Of a stretch of DNA of 64,000 nt, positions 8,322 to 17,865 are shown in pieces (the first letter of the stretch is position 1; each line of letters begins with the position of its first letter). This DNA comes from Nocardioides pelophilus (lineage in GTDB: Bacteria; Actinomycetota; Actinomycetes; Propionibacteriales; Nocardioidaceae). The position numbers were made by a program, and so were the translations under genes. The stretch lies in the NCBI RefSeq assembly GCF_014180685.1, contig NZ_JACEHF010000001.1, positions 33,976 through 97,975 on the forward strand. The letters are read 5' to 3'. The notes under the pieces were generated by a model. That model was not told where the DNA came from, did no database searches, and saw only the letters and a program-made list of their open reading frames with translations.

Positions 8322-9803
8322 TCAGTGTTGTTGTCCAGGCGGAGCCCCCGTCAGGGGCTGGAATTGCACGGGAAGGCCGTCCGCGGGCACCGGGAGCGAG
8401 GTGTTATCCCAGCGGACCCGATAGTTGTCGGGCACCGTCCAACGATAGTTCAACAGCATCTCGTGCAGGATCGCCTTGACCTCCAGGGTCCCGAAGTGCA
8501 GTCCGATGCATTTGTGAACGCCGCCGCCGAAGGGGATCCAGGCGTTTCGATGGGACTTGTCCTCCTGGCGCGCGGGGCCGAACCTGTTCGGGTCGAACGT
8601 GTCTGGCTGGGTCCAGCAGGCGTGGTCGAAGTGGTTTACTGCAGCGGCGACAGCGACCAGCGTGCCCGCAGGGACGTGGTGTCCTTGGACCTCAGTGTCT
8701 TTCACTGTCTTGCGCATCACCAACGGCACGGGGGCCACTAGGCGCAGCGTCTCCCTGATCACCAGGTCGAGGGTGGTCAGTCCTTCGAGGGCGTCGATGT
8801 CGACGGCCTTTCCGAGGGCGAGTGACTCGCGCCGGGCGGCTTCTTGCCACTGGGGGTGTTTGGCCAGGAAGTAGGCGGCCGCGGCGGTGGTGATGGTGGA
8901 GGTGTCGTGCGCGGCCATCATGAGGAAGATCATGTGATTGATGATGTCCTCGTCGCTGAAGCTCTCGCCGTCGGCGGTGGTCGCCTGGCATAGACCAGCG
9001 AACAGGTCGTCGCCTCCTCCAGCCCGCGTCGCGGGGAGGTGCTTGTGGAAGTAGTCCTCGAGCACCCTGCGGCCCTTGACGCCGGCCCGGAAGCGGGTGC
9101 CGGGAATTGGCAGACGGACGATGGAGCTGGCCGCGCGGACGGTTGCGACGAAGGCCTCGTTGATGGCTCTCGTGTCCCCGCCGCCGCGGCCTCCCATGAA
9201 CACCTCGGTGGCGATGTCCAATGTGAGGTCCTTCAGGAGCGGGTAGAGCCGCACGGGGCCGTCGCTCGACCAGGAAGCAACGCCCTCCCGTGCCTGCGGC
9301 GCGACCTGGTTCACGTAACCAGCGAGCCGGTCCCGGGTGAAGGCTTCCTGCATGATCCGGCGGTGCATGAGGTGCTCATCGAAGCTCATTAGCATCAGGC
9401 CGCGATGGAAGAACTTGTCGATCAGGAAGGTCCATCCGTCCTGGGAGAAGGCCTTGTCGGAGTTCGCGAGCACCGACTGAGTCGCCGAAGGTCCGGCCAC
9501 GACCACCATTCGTGTGCCGAACGCGCCCATCCAGGAGACCGGACCGAGGCGAGCGTACCGGTCCCGACCCAACTGGGCGCCGAATCGGATGTAGTCCACC
9601 GTGTGACCCAGGAGCGGCCACCCCTTGTCGCCCTCGACCGGTCGCAGCCCGCTGCCCCGTGGTGGTTCGGCCAAGGGTCGGGTGGGCCATCGGTGCGTGA
9701 GGTCCAGTAGCACCTCGTCCACCTTCCGAGGCGCCGGGAGCATCAGGAGGGAGGAGCAGCGGTCGCGCAGCGCCTTCCGGGGCCTGAGGAGAAGCGGGCT
9801 CAC
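8322..9803 (-). CDS. Cytochrome P450
   Basis: 493 residues from GTG 9803, with AGGAAG just upstream. Features: I-helix oxygen-activation motif 'MAAHDTST' (about 300), K-helix 'ETLR', and the haem-binding loop 'FGGGVHKCIG' with its cysteine ligand near 440. The length and the N-terminal region ('LLGHTVDYIRFGAQL') resemble the longer, CYP51/CYP136-like bacterial P450s rather than the 400-residue soluble type. It is the last gene of a P450-SDR-P450 operon. In Mycobacterium tuberculosis cyp136 also lies next to an SDR and a TetR gene, so a CYP136-like role is possible but unproven. Substrate unknown, probably lipid or terpenoid. Confidence 0.92.
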   Translation of the reverse strand: MSPLLLRPRKALRDRCSSLLMLPAPRKVDEVLLDLTHRWPTRPLAEPPRGSGLRPVEGDKGWPLLGHTVDYIRFGAQLGRDRYARLGPVSWMGAFGTRMVVVAGPSATQSVLANSDKAFSQDGWTFLIDKFFHRGLMLMSFDEHLMHRRIMQEAFTRDRLAGYVNQVAPQAREGVASWSSDGPVRLYPLLKDLTLDIATEVFMGGRGGGDTRAINEAFVATVRAASSIVRLPIPGTRFRAGVKGRRVLEDYFHKHLPATRAGGGDDLFAGLCQATTADGESFSDEDIINHMIFLMMAAHDTSTITTAAAAYFLAKHPQWQEAARRESLALGKAVDIDALEGLTTLDLVIRETLRLVAPVPLVMRKTVKDTEVQGHHVPAGTLVAVAAAVNHFDHACWTQPDTFDPNRFGPARQEDKSHRNAWIPFGGGVHKCIGLHFGTLEVKAILHEMLLNYRWTVPDNYRVRWDNTSLPVPADGLPVQFQPLTGAPPGQQH

Positions 9804-10588
9804 GGGATCTTCCTTTGTGATCGGGTTGCTCTCAGGACTTCCGGGCGCGGTTTTCGTAGGCCATGCGCTCGGCTTGGTCGGCGGAGACCAGATGTTCCTG
9901 ACCGAGACCCGGTGAGGTAGGCACGGGGTCGCGGTCTCTGCAGGAGCGAGGCGATTGCGTCGGCGACCTCTTCGGGCTCGGCGTTGCGTAGACCTCTCGG
10001 TCCGGCGATTCCGGTGACCAGCGTCGATGGTGGTGACGGGGGTAGCACCAACGAGACCTCGACGCCGCTGGTGCGGTGCTCGAGGCGGACCGCTTCGGTG
10101 AAGCCGATCACCGCCGCCTTGGTCGCGCAGTAGGTGGCGGCTCCGGGAACGAACGTTTCGCCGGCCATCGACGCAACGTTGATGATGTGGCCGCCATGTC
10201 GCGGCAACATCGACTCCAATGCGAGCTTCGTGCCCGTGATGACACCGTGAACGTTGATGTCGACCATGCGGCGAGCCACGTCGTCGGGTTCCTCCAGGGT
10301 TGGTCCGACGGGCATGATCGCGGCGTTGTTGATCAGCGCGTACGGCGTTCCGAGTCGGTCGGTCACCGTCGCGTAGAACGCACGGAACGACGCCGGGTCC
10401 GTCACGTCCAACCTGGCGGCGACCTCAATCCCGAGCTCGTCGGCCGCTGTGAGCACCCGCGACTCGTCGATGTCGCCGATGCTCACCTTGGCGCCGAGCG
10501 CGATGAGTCTCTTGGCGGTGGCGTATCCGATGCCCCGTCCGCCGCCGGTGATGATGACAACCCGGTCGCGAAGTGATGTGGCTGTCAC
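9800..10588 (-). pseudogene. Short-chain dehydrogenase/reductase with frameshifted C-terminus
   Basis: The start is GTG 10588, overlapping the upstream P450 stop (GTGA) and preceded by AGAGGAAA. Cofactor motif 'ITGGGRGIGYATA', 'NNAA', and the catalytic Tyr-x-x-x-Lys in 'AATYCATKAAVIG' are intact. After about residue 215 the frame becomes arginine-rich nonsense and stops at 9800, inside the next P450 start. In the +1 frame the sequence 'GLGQEHLVSADQAERMAYEN' leads to a stop at 9832; this aligns with the C-terminus of the paralogous SDR at 37245-38072. About 28 codons expected between the two parts are missing, so a deletion not divisible by three occurred near 9912. The Rossmann core and active site remain, so a residual function cannot be excluded. 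Confidence 0.8.
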
Positions 10589-11796
10589 CGATTTCCTCTC
10601 GCGGACGCATCGACGGGAGTCCTGGTCCAAGTGATGGGGATTGAGGCGTAGCCGCGGACCGGCCCCGAGCGGAGCCGGGTCGCGGCAGCGAGGTCGACGT
10701 CCCAGTCAGGCCATCGACGCAGAATGGTGGCGAGCGCGGCCGCGGCTTCCATGCGGGCAAGGGCTGCGCCCAGGCAGAAGTGGATCCCACGACCGAAGGC
10801 GACCTGGTGGTCCGGCTTGCGGTCGATGTCGAACACGTCGGCTGAGGGGAAGGCGCGTTCGTCGCGGTTGGCCGAGCCAAACAGCAGAAGCACGGTCGCT
10901 CCTTCGATCATGGTCTGCCCGTGCAGCCTCACCTCGCGGGTGAGGGTTCGGGAAAGGCCCTGGACGGGAGAGTCGTAGCGCAGCAGCTCCTCGACCGCCG
11001 GAGCGATGAGGGTTGCGTCCTCGGCCATCCTGCGACGGGCCTCGGGATGCTCTGCGAGGACGACAGCACTGTTGCCCAGCAGGTTGGTGGTCGTCTCATG
11101 ACCGGCCACCAGCAAGAGCAGGCAGAAGCCGAGGAGCTCCTCTTCAGTGAGCCGCTCGCCGTTGACCTCGGCCTGAACAAGCGCAGAGATCAAGTCCTCA
11201 CGTGGTCTCCTGCGTCGATCGGTCAGGAACTCGGCGAAGTAGTCATACAGCGAAGCGGCGGCCGCGAGCCCCGGGCCGGCCATGTCGAGCAACGGGTTGG
11301 CCTGGACCAGCGTGCTGGACCAGATCCGGAACTGGTCGCGGTCGGATCGCGGCACGCCGAGGAGATCGGCGATCACCATGGCCGGCAGCGGCCCGGCGAA
11401 GTCCTGGACGAAGTCGCACCCTGCCAGGTCCGCGAACGGCTCCACCAGCTCGTCGGCGGCCTCGTGAACCGTTGCGGCCAGGCCGGCGATCCGGCGGGCG
11501 GTGAAGACTCTGCTGACCAGCGACCGCATCTCAGTGTGCCGGGGCGGGTCCATCATGATCATCATCGGCAAGAACAACTCGGTCATGTCCACCGCCGAGC
11601 GCGTGGGGAAGATCCCGCGGGCCGATGAGTAGGTCCCCACATCGAGCAGGGCTGCCTCGACGTCGCTGTACCTGCTCAACACCCACGTGTTGCTGTTCTC
11701 CGCCCGGTAGAGCGGGCACCGCTCTCTCAACACCTCGTACACCGGGTACGGGTCCTGATGCACGGCTGGATCGAACGGGTCGTAGAGCTCCACCAT
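10585..11796 (-). CDS. Cytochrome P450
   Basis: 403 residues, the usual length of soluble actinobacterial P450s. The I-helix has 'LLVAGHETTTNL' (about 235), the K-helix 'EELLR', and the haem loop is 'FGRGIHFCLGAALAR' (about 345). It is the first gene of a three-gene operon transcribed away from a TetR gene, and overlaps the SDR gene downstream by four bases. Family knowledge: haem monooxygenase needing ferredoxin and ferredoxin reductase; none is encoded in this operon. The substrate is not predictable. Confidence 0.93.
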   Translation of the reverse strand: MVELYDPFDPAVHQDPYPVYEVLRERCPLYRAENSNTWVLSRYSDVEAALLDVGTYSSARGIFPTRSAVDMTELFLPMMIMMDPPRHTEMRSLVSRVFTARRIAGLAATVHEAADELVEPFADLAGCDFVQDFAGPLPAMVIADLLGVPRSDRDQFRIWSSTLVQANPLLDMAGPGLAAAASLYDYFAEFLTDRRRRPREDLISALVQAEVNGERLTEEELLGFCLLLLVAGHETTTNLLGNSAVVLAEHPEARRRMAEDATLIAPAVEELLRYDSPVQGLSRTLTREVRLHGQTMIEGATVLLLFGSANRDERAFPSADVFDIDRKPDHQVAFGRGIHFCLGAALARMEAAAALATILRRWPDWDVDLAAATRLRSGPVRGYASIPITWTRTPVDASARGNR

Positions 11797-11842
11797 GGCT
11801 GGGCCCCTTCCGCGAGCGCCGGATGGTATTGGACCACGGAGT

Positions 11843-11861
11843 TAGACTGTTAGTCTAGACT
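11843..11861. promoter_or_regulatory. Palindromic operator between P450 operon and tetR
   Basis: TAGACT-GTT-AGTCTA (11843-11857) overlaps the perfect 10-base palindrome AGTCTAGACT (11852-11861). It is centred in the 107-base gap between the divergent P450 and TetR genes. Just beyond it GGTTATAGC occurs twice (11865-11873 and about 11881). A TetR-family autoregulator at 11904 is the natural ligand, controlling both directions. Confidence 0.6.
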
Positions 11862-11903
11862 CACAGGTTATAGCCTCACGGGTTATAGCGACAGGAGACC
11901 GCC

Positions 11904-12506
11904 GTGCGCCGTGTTCCCGCCCAGATCGCCGCTCGACTGCCGGCCGCTGCCGAACTGTTCGCAGATCGCGGCCTTGAGGACACCAAGGTCGAGGACATCG
12001 CCTCCGCAACCGGAGTGCCGAAGGCGACGCTCTACTACTACTTCGCGGGCAAGGAAGAGATCCTGGCGTTCCTTTTCCAAGACGCGCTTCAACAGATGGC
12101 CGACGAGGTCACCATGGCAGTGCAGGCACCGGACTCGGCGGCGACCCGGTTGACCGCGGTCGTCCAAGCGCAGTTGCGGGTAATGGCTGATCAGCCCGCT
12201 GTGTGCCGAGCCCTCGTGGGAAACCTCGGCCGGGCCGGTCGCATCCCCGAGATCGCAACCGCCATCACCGAGGCCTACTACACACCGGTGCAACATCTTC
12301 TCGAGGAGGGCGTACGCGACGGGTCGCTCCGAGCGACCGAGGACCCTGTCACGACAGCGATGGTCTTGTTCGGCGCCGTCACCATGAGTGCCCTGTCATA
12401 CCTAGCCACTGACCGGCCACTCAGCCCCGAGAGTTTGAGCCCCTCCATCCTCACCGTGGTCCTCGACGGGCTCCTACCCCCCGATTCGGCCCCACAAGAG
12501 TCCTGA
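11904..12506 (+). CDS. TetR-family transcriptional regulator
   Basis: 200 residues from GTG 11904 with AGGAG at 11893-11897. The N-terminal HTH is typical: 'EDIASATGVPKATLYYYFAG KEEIL' at about 30-53, followed by an all-helical ligand domain. It is divergent from the P450 operon and its TGA overlaps the ATG of the MMPL transporter gene (TGATG), so regulator and transporter are translated together. It probably represses the P450s and its own operon in response to a hydrophobic ligand, through the palindrome at 11843. Confidence 0.92.
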   Translation: MRRVPAQIAARLPAAAELFADRGLEDTKVEDIASATGVPKATLYYYFAGKEEILAFLFQDALQQMADEVTMAVQAPDSAATRLTAVVQAQLRVMADQPAVCRALVGNLGRAGRIPEIATAITEAYYTPVQHLLEEGVRDGSLRATEDPVTTAMVLFGAVTMSALSYLATDRPLSPESLSPSILTVVLDGLLPPDSAPQES

Positions 12507-15500
12507 TGAGACCGCAACGCGGTTCAAGCCAACGCAAGACCTGGACAGCCGCCGCACCGGGCCGCCTGGCCCGACTCTGCTCAGCCGGAATTCGCTTCCC
12601 GCGGCTGGTGGTCCTCGGCTGGCTGATCGCGGCTGTCGCAGTAACGGTTGCGGTGCCATCGCTCCCGTCGGTGGTGGAGCGCAGCGGTTCGGCGTTTCTG
12701 CCGGAGGACGCCCCCACGCTGAACACGTTGCATCGGATGGATGAGGCGTTCGGGTCGGGGCGCACCGAATCGTTCGTCTACGTCGTGTTCAGCAATAGCG
12801 ACGGTCTGCGCGCGGCTGATGTCCGGGCCTACCGGGAGCTGGTGCGGGCGCTGCATGCGGACGAGGAGCGGGTCTCTGACGTGCAGCACTTCGTCGGCAA
12901 CAAGGACGCTCGGCGACAGTTGGTCAGCGACGACGGCGAGGCCGCCTACATGGTGGTCGGGTTGACCAGTGGCGTGGGATCACCGGGCTCGGAGCGAGAC
13001 GTGCACTGGCTGCGGGACGAGGTCGCCCAGCTGTCGGTGCCGCCTGGCACCGCCACGAACGTGACTGGTGACCCGGCGATGATCACGGACCTGACGACGG
13101 AGGTCAATGCCGCTTCGGTGAGGATCACTGTGATCTCGGCTCTGCTGCTGATCATGATCCTGCTGATCATCTACCGCCGGCTCACCACCGTGCTGATCAC
13201 CGTGGTGACGATCGGGGTGGCGCTGGCCTGCGCTCGCGGGGTGCTCGCCTGGGCGGGTGAGCAGGGCCTGGCGCTGTCGACCTACACCGATGCGTTCGTC
13301 ACCGCGATCGTGCTGGGCGCCGGCACCGACTACTGCGTGTTTCTGATCAGCCGGTTCCGGGAGGCCTACGGACGAACAGACGACCCCCTGGCAGCAGTTC
13401 AGGAGTCCGCCACCAAGGTGGGCCCAGCGTTGCTGGCCTCGGCCGGGACCGTCATCGTGGCCGCCTCGTGCCTGGGGTTCACCAAGCTCGCGATCTTCTC
13501 CACCACCGGTCCCCCGATGGCGATCTGTGTCGCGGTCACCGTCGCGGTGAGCCTGACCTTCACGCCTGCGTTGATGGTCTGGTTCGGGCCACGGATCGGT
13601 CCCGCGCGGGCGCCGGCGCCGACCTCAGCGTGGTCCCGGGTCGGCCAGTTGGTGGCGCGGCGACCCGCTCGCGTGCTCCTGGTCGGCACTGCTGTGCTGG
13701 TGGCGCTGGCCGCGTTCTTGCCCACCATGGTGATCTCCTATGACCAGCGCAACTCCCAGCCCGAGGGCACGCCGAGCAACCAAGGGCTGGAGGTGTTGGA
13801 GGAGCACTACCCCCGCAACGAGACCCTGCCCGACTACCTGCTGGTGGAATCGCCCCGGGACATGCGCAACCCCAAGGATCTGGCCGTGCTCAACGAGCTC
13901 AGCCGCCAAGTAGCCAAGGTAGACGGGGTCACGGGGGTGCGCAGCATCACCCAGCCCGCCGGGAAGCCGCTCAAGCCGGCCTCGATCGCCCGGCAGCTCA
14001 AGAGATTCGCCGACGGGCTCGGCCGTGCCAGCGACGGTCTGGAGGAAGGACAACCCGGGCTGGAACGTCTCTCCTCGGGCAGCACCCAGCTGGCCGATGC
14101 GATCGACCAGGTCGCCGGCGGCGCCGACCGTGCGCGCGACGGCGTCGATAGACTGGTGGATGGAACCACCGACCTCGCCGGGGGGCTCGGTCGAGCTGCG
14201 GAGAACACGGAGGGCGCGGCACAGGGCGCACGCCGACTCCAAAGGGGCGCTGCGACCTTGGCGACAGGGCTCCAGACTGCGCACGACCAAGTCAGCGTCG
14301 CCGTGGGCGGGATAGGCATGATCGTCCAGGCGCTCAATCGGGATCTGCTCTGCACCGCTGACCCGGTCTGTCGTCGAGCGCGCGAAGGGCTAGCTGAGAT
14401 CCACCGCGGCCTGAAGGACGAACTGCTTCCCGGCTTGCAGAAGGCAGCGGACGGCGCAGCACGCATCGCGAGCGGTCAAGGCCGCCTGGCCGGGGGCCTT
14501 GACCGCCTCGCGGCCGGGTTGGAGCAGGCCCAACGCGGTGCTGACCGGATCGCCGGCGGACAGCGACTCCTGCGCACCAGGCTGGGACAGATGGCCGACG
14601 GTACCTCGCAGATCGCCGACAACGCCGACGCCTTCGCGCCGGGCATCGAAGAGCTCATCGACCAGACCAGCCGGCTCACCGAGAGCTTGCGTCGCTCGGA
14701 GTCCTACCTGAACACAGTGAATCGCCAGGCCGACAGCCCAGAGGCCGGAGGCTTCTACCTGCCTGCCAATGCCCTGCGAGCCGAACGGTTCGCCTACGCG
14801 CGTGAAGTGTTCCTGAGCCCCGACGGGCGCGTGGCACGAATCCAGGTCACCGGCGACACCGACCCACTGAGCCCGGACGGGCTACGCCGCTTCGAGGAAG
14901 TGCAGGAGACGGCCGAAACCGCGCTCGACCAGACGCGCCTGGCCGATGCCACCGTCAGCGGCACCGGCGCCGCCGGTCTCGGCGCCGACCTGAACCGCTA
15001 CCTGCTCGACGACGCCAAGCTCGTCCTGATGGCAGTGCTCCTGGTCGTCCTCCTCGTCCTCATCATCACCCTGAGGTCACTCGCCGCCCCCTTGTACCTG
15101 CTCGTCTCGGTGGCTCTGTCCTGCGCGGCAGCACTCGGCCTAACCACCCTGGTCTTCCAGAGCCTCCTCGGCCACGACATCCAGTTCGCCGTACCCGTGA
15201 TCACCTTCGTGCTACTCGTAGCCGTCGGCGCCGACTACAACATCTTGCTGATGAGCCGCATGCGCGAGAACGGCACCACCCTGACCCGCGCCAAAGTTGC
15301 CGAAGCCGTCACCCTCACCGGCCCAGTGATCACCTCCGCAGGCATCATCTTCGCCAGCACCTTCATCGCCATCCTCACCTCACCAGTCATCACTCTCGCC
15401 CAGACCGGCTTCGCCGTCGCCACCGGACTGCTGCTCGACACCTTCGTGGTCCGCAGCCTCATCGTCCCCGCCTGCGCCGCACTCCTCGAGAACCACAACT

Positions 15501-15568
15501 GGTGGCCGGCCTCCGCGACCCGGCGCCGCGGATCAACCACGACGGCACCATCCCCTGCAGCGTCCTGA
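12506..15568 (+). CDS. MMPL/RND-family transporter
   Basis: 1020 residues. Architecture: a first transmembrane segment at about 30-55, an extracytoplasmic loop to about 205, a cluster of five or six TM segments (about 205-405) with 'GAGTDYCVFLISRFREA', a large extracytoplasmic domain (about 405-840), and a second TM cluster (about 840-1005) with 'VGADYNILLMSRMRENG'. The paired G-x-D-Y motifs are the proton-relay signatures of MMPL proteins. The large loop (about 500-740) consists of repeated Gly/Leu/Ala/Asp-rich segments such as 'LADAIDQVAGGADRARDG' and looks coiled-coil-like. MMPL proteins export lipids or hydrophobic metabolites. The gene is coupled to tetR. Its C-terminal third is duplicated at 50132-51062. 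Confidence 0.93.
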   Translation: MRPQRGSSQRKTWTAAAPGRLARLCSAGIRFPRLVVLGWLIAAVAVTVAVPSLPSVVERSGSAFLPEDAPTLNTLHRMDEAFGSGRTESFVYVVFSNSDGLRAADVRAYRELVRALHADEERVSDVQHFVGNKDARRQLVSDDGEAAYMVVGLTSGVGSPGSERDVHWLRDEVAQLSVPPGTATNVTGDPAMITDLTTEVNAASVRITVISALLLIMILLIIYRRLTTVLITVVTIGVALACARGVLAWAGEQGLALSTYTDAFVTAIVLGAGTDYCVFLISRFREAYGRTDDPLAAVQESATKVGPALLASAGTVIVAASCLGFTKLAIFSTTGPPMAICVAVTVAVSLTFTPALMVWFGPRIGPARAPAPTSAWSRVGQLVARRPARVLLVGTAVLVALAAFLPTMVISYDQRNSQPEGTPSNQGLEVLEEHYPRNETLPDYLLVESPRDMRNPKDLAVLNELSRQVAKVDGVTGVRSITQPAGKPLKPASIARQLKRFADGLGRASDGLEEGQPGLERLSSGSTQLADAIDQVAGGADRARDGVDRLVDGTTDLAGGLGRAAENTEGAAQGARRLQRGAATLATGLQTAHDQVSVAVGGIGMIVQALNRDLLCTADPVCRRAREGLAEIHRGLKDELLPGLQKAADGAARIASGQGRLAGGLDRLAAGLEQAQRGADRIAGGQRLLRTRLGQMADGTSQIADNADAFAPGIEELIDQTSRLTESLRRSESYLNTVNRQADSPEAGGFYLPANALRAERFAYAREVFLSPDGRVARIQVTGDTDPLSPDGLRRFEEVQETAETALDQTRLADATVSGTGAAGLGADLNRYLLDDAKLVLMAVLLVVLLVLIITLRSLAAPLYLLVSVALSCAAALGLTTLVFQSLLGHDIQFAVPVITFVLLVAVGADYNILLMSRMRENGTTLTRAKVAEAVTLTGPVITSAGIIFASTFIAILTSPVITLAQTGFAVATGLLLDTFVVRSLIVPACAALLENHNWWPASATRRRGSTTTAPSPAAS
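14568..15508 (+). repeat. MMPL C-terminal segment, copy 1 of a dispersed duplication
   Basis: This stretch, inside the intact MMPL gene, is almost identical to 50132-51062. Similarity begins around 'CACCAG(A/G)CTGGGACAGATG' and ends at the codons for 'ENHNWWPA'. Differences are scattered, mostly synonymous substitutions. Confidence 0.9.
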
Positions 15569-15980
15569 CCCCGGCCCGAAGCCCGAGCCCGGCACTTCCG
15601 GGTAGTCGAGCACGACTGCGACAAGAGAGGTTCTTCAAACTGATCGGGATGAGACGTCGTCGCCGGCTCCAGCCCGGGTGGAACACCAGAACGAGGAGGT
15701 CCCATCGCGAGGCGGACCTGTCATGAGCCACAGCGAGGGGCGCAGTCCCCGCGGTGGGCATGCTTCTGATCAAGCCATTGCTGTGGGCCAGGGTCGGCGC
15801 CGGCATCCACCCGGCATCCGCTGGACAGGTCCGGGCCTTGACACCCCGAGGGATCAGGCGATTCAGGAGTCACAACGAGCGCCGAGTGACCGGCGCAAAC
15901 CTGTCAGCCAGCGCCAGGCCAGCCACGTTGAAGACCTACATGCGGTTCAGTGGCTGACATAGACAATCTTGTCGAGATTT
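15569..15980. other. 412-base convergent intergenic region
   Basis: Lies between the ends of the MMPL gene and a TetR gene transcribed towards it. Short frames on both strands look random. No clear stem-loop with a T-run was seen; I find nothing I can name. Confidence 0.5.
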
Positions 15981-16583
15981 CTACGACCTGAGTCCGAGGT
16001 ACCTCAGCGCTACTTCAGTGATCTGGCGGCCCGTGGTGTTCATGTCGGCGTTCGGGAGGGCAAGGTGGCTCACGGTGAGCCGAACCAGCGCATCGGCAGC
16101 GTCATCGACGTCCGTCCGGTCGAGCTCGGGAAAGCTCTCCATGAACCACCCGACGAGCACCTCCGTGGATCGTTCGAGTAGCGTGAACGAGGTAGTCAGG
16201 AGGGGCAGGACGCCGAGCGGTTGATCCGTCGCGTCACGATGTGAGATCAAGACCGCCTTCAGCAGGGGGCTTCGCTCAGCCTCGGTGAGCGTGAACTGGA
16301 CAGCGGCGGAGATGCCGGCGGCCGCGTCGGATCTGTGGCGTTCCAGTTCGAGGTGGATCCCTGCCAGAAATCTGTCGGCCTCGCGCAGCAACAATGCGTC
16401 GCCCAGACTGGCCTTGTCACCGAAAACCTTGTAGAGCAGCGCCCTCGACGCGCCGGCGCGCTCGGCGATCTCGCTCATCCGGACCTTGTCCCAGCCCTTG
16501 GCGACTGCGAGCTCATACGCCGATTCGAGGATCAAGCCGCGGACGTGCCGTCGATAGGACTCTCGGACGCTCGGACGATCCAC
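15981..16583 (-). CDS. TetR-family transcriptional regulator
   Basis: 200 residues from GTG 16583. The HTH region is 'MSEIAERAGASRALLYKVFG DKASL' (about 35-60), followed by a helical ligand domain. It is divergent from the BtrH-like gene at 16783 and probably controls it together with itself via the inverted repeat at 16620-16634. Ligand unknown. Confidence 0.88.
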   Translation of the reverse strand: MDRPSVRESYRRHVRGLILESAYELAVAKGWDKVRMSEIAERAGASRALLYKVFGDKASLGDALLLREADRFLAGIHLELERHRSDAAAGISAAVQFTLTEAERSPLLKAVLISHRDATDQPLGVLPLLTTSFTLLERSTEVLVGWFMESFPELDRTDVDDAADALVRLTVSHLALPNADMNTTGRQITEVALRYLGLRS

Positions 16584-16619
16584 CCGAACAGCGTAATGGA
16601 TCCTGTTTCATTCATGACG

Positions 16620-16634
16620 TCTGTCACGGACAGA
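16620..16634. promoter_or_regulatory. Inverted repeat TCTGTC-ACG-GACAGA, candidate TetR operator
   Basis: Perfect 6-3-6 inverted repeat, 37 bases upstream of the TetR start codon and in the 199-base divergent gap towards the BtrH-like gene. A possible -10 element TACAAT occurs at 16712-16717 on the plus strand, but no good -35 box was seen. Confidence 0.5.
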
Positions 16635-16782
16635 GTCGCTGGCCACGATCGCGAATCACCGGGGGCGCACGGGCACGCAACGTCGAGGGGGTACAGAATT
16701 CCAATGCCGTCTACAATGAAGGCACTGAGCACCGTATTGTTGCGGTGCGTTGCCAACTCGGTCGACAGCATGGGGGAACGAG

Positions 16783-17865
16783 ATGACGTCCGCACGTGGC
16801 TCGACCATCACGCCCTATCCGCATCGGATGGGCGGTCACTGCGGGTCAGGTGCCTTGCGTGACTTGATGCACTGGGCTGGATTGGGGTGGGGCGAACCTC
16901 CAAGCGAGGGCATGGTCTTCGCGCTGGGAGGGGCGCTCGACATCGCCTATGCACGTACCGGCGAGATGGTGCCACCGATCTATCTCGTCGGCCGAGGAGG
17001 CGATCTCGAGGTCGATCTGCCGAAGCGGCTCGGAGCAACGGTCTCGATGCATTCCACAGATGATGCCGACCTCGGCTGGACCTGGGTGCGCGACCGCATC
17101 GACGACGGCCAGCCGGTCATGGTGTGGGGGGACATCGGCGAACTCCCCTACCTCCGCGTCCGCCTGCAGATGAGCCGTCACGACATCGTGATCATCGGGT
17201 ACGACAACGACCGCCGGATCGCGTTCGTCGTCGACAACGACCGCGAGGAAGTCCAAGAGGTCCCCTACGACGCATTGGCACGCGCACGTGCATCAACGTC
17301 CTTCCCCGTGCCGACCAGGCACACCCTCTACGACATCGCCTGGCCCGCCGCCGTGCCTCCGCTCCAAGAGGTCGCCGGAGAGGCCTTCGCTCAGGCAGCC
17401 GCGACCATGCGCGGCTCGTCCGGCTCCGTCATCGCAGCTGTCGACACTGGCATGGTGGGGGCCAGGGGTCTCGAAGCGGCGCAACTGTTCGCCTCTGACA
17501 TCCTGACCTGGCGCCAGCTTTTCGCCAACGACGAGCTCCACGTCGTGCTGCTCGGGCTGGGAGCCTTCATCGAGAAAGCCGGCACCGGAGGGGGCCTGTT
17601 CCGGCGGCTCCTGGCGAGCGGTTCCGCGGAGATCGCCGAGCACCTAGGTAGTCGCGACGTGAACCACCTGGCGACGGCAGCCAGGAACTGCGCGCGGGCA
17701 TGGACCGAGGTGGCGCACCTGGCCTGGAGCAAGGATTGCTCCGTCGATGAGCGGTGGAGGGACGCCGGCTCTGCGGCCCAGGCGTTGCCGGGCTTGGAGT
17801 CAGCGTTGGCGGATGCGTTGGACGCCGCCGCGCTCTCGTTGCAACGGGCGAGGTTGTCGCGGTGA
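16783..17865 (+). CDS. BtrH N-terminal domain / DUF4872-type acyltransferase-like protein
   Basis: 360 residues from ATG 16783, with GGGGGAACGAG directly upstream; an in-frame ATG eleven codons earlier lacks this. Residues 15-190 match the BtrH N-terminal fold: 'GGHCGSGALRDLM' with the likely Cys nucleophile, 'EGMVFALGGALDIAYA', 'DGQPVMVWGDIGELPY', then 'SRHDIVIIGYD' (His) and 'FVVDND' (Asp), making a papain-like Cys-His-Asp triad. The second half is helical and fits the DUF4872-like C-terminal part. BtrH itself transfers an acyl group from an acyl-carrier protein to butirosin, but most homologues are uncharacterised. Coupled (GTGA overlap) to a transglutaminase-like gene. Substrate unknown. 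Confidence 0.82.
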   Translation: MTSARGSTITPYPHRMGGHCGSGALRDLMHWAGLGWGEPPSEGMVFALGGALDIAYARTGEMVPPIYLVGRGGDLEVDLPKRLGATVSMHSTDDADLGWTWVRDRIDDGQPVMVWGDIGELPYLRVRLQMSRHDIVIIGYDNDRRIAFVVDNDREEVQEVPYDALARARASTSFPVPTRHTLYDIAWPAAVPPLQEVAGEAFAQAAATMRGSSGSVIAAVDTGMVGARGLEAAQLFASDILTWRQLFANDELHVVLLGLGAFIEKAGTGGGLFRRLLASGSAEIAEHLGSRDVNHLATAARNCARAWTEVAHLAWSKDCSVDERWRDAGSAAQALPGLESALADALDAAALSLQRARLSR

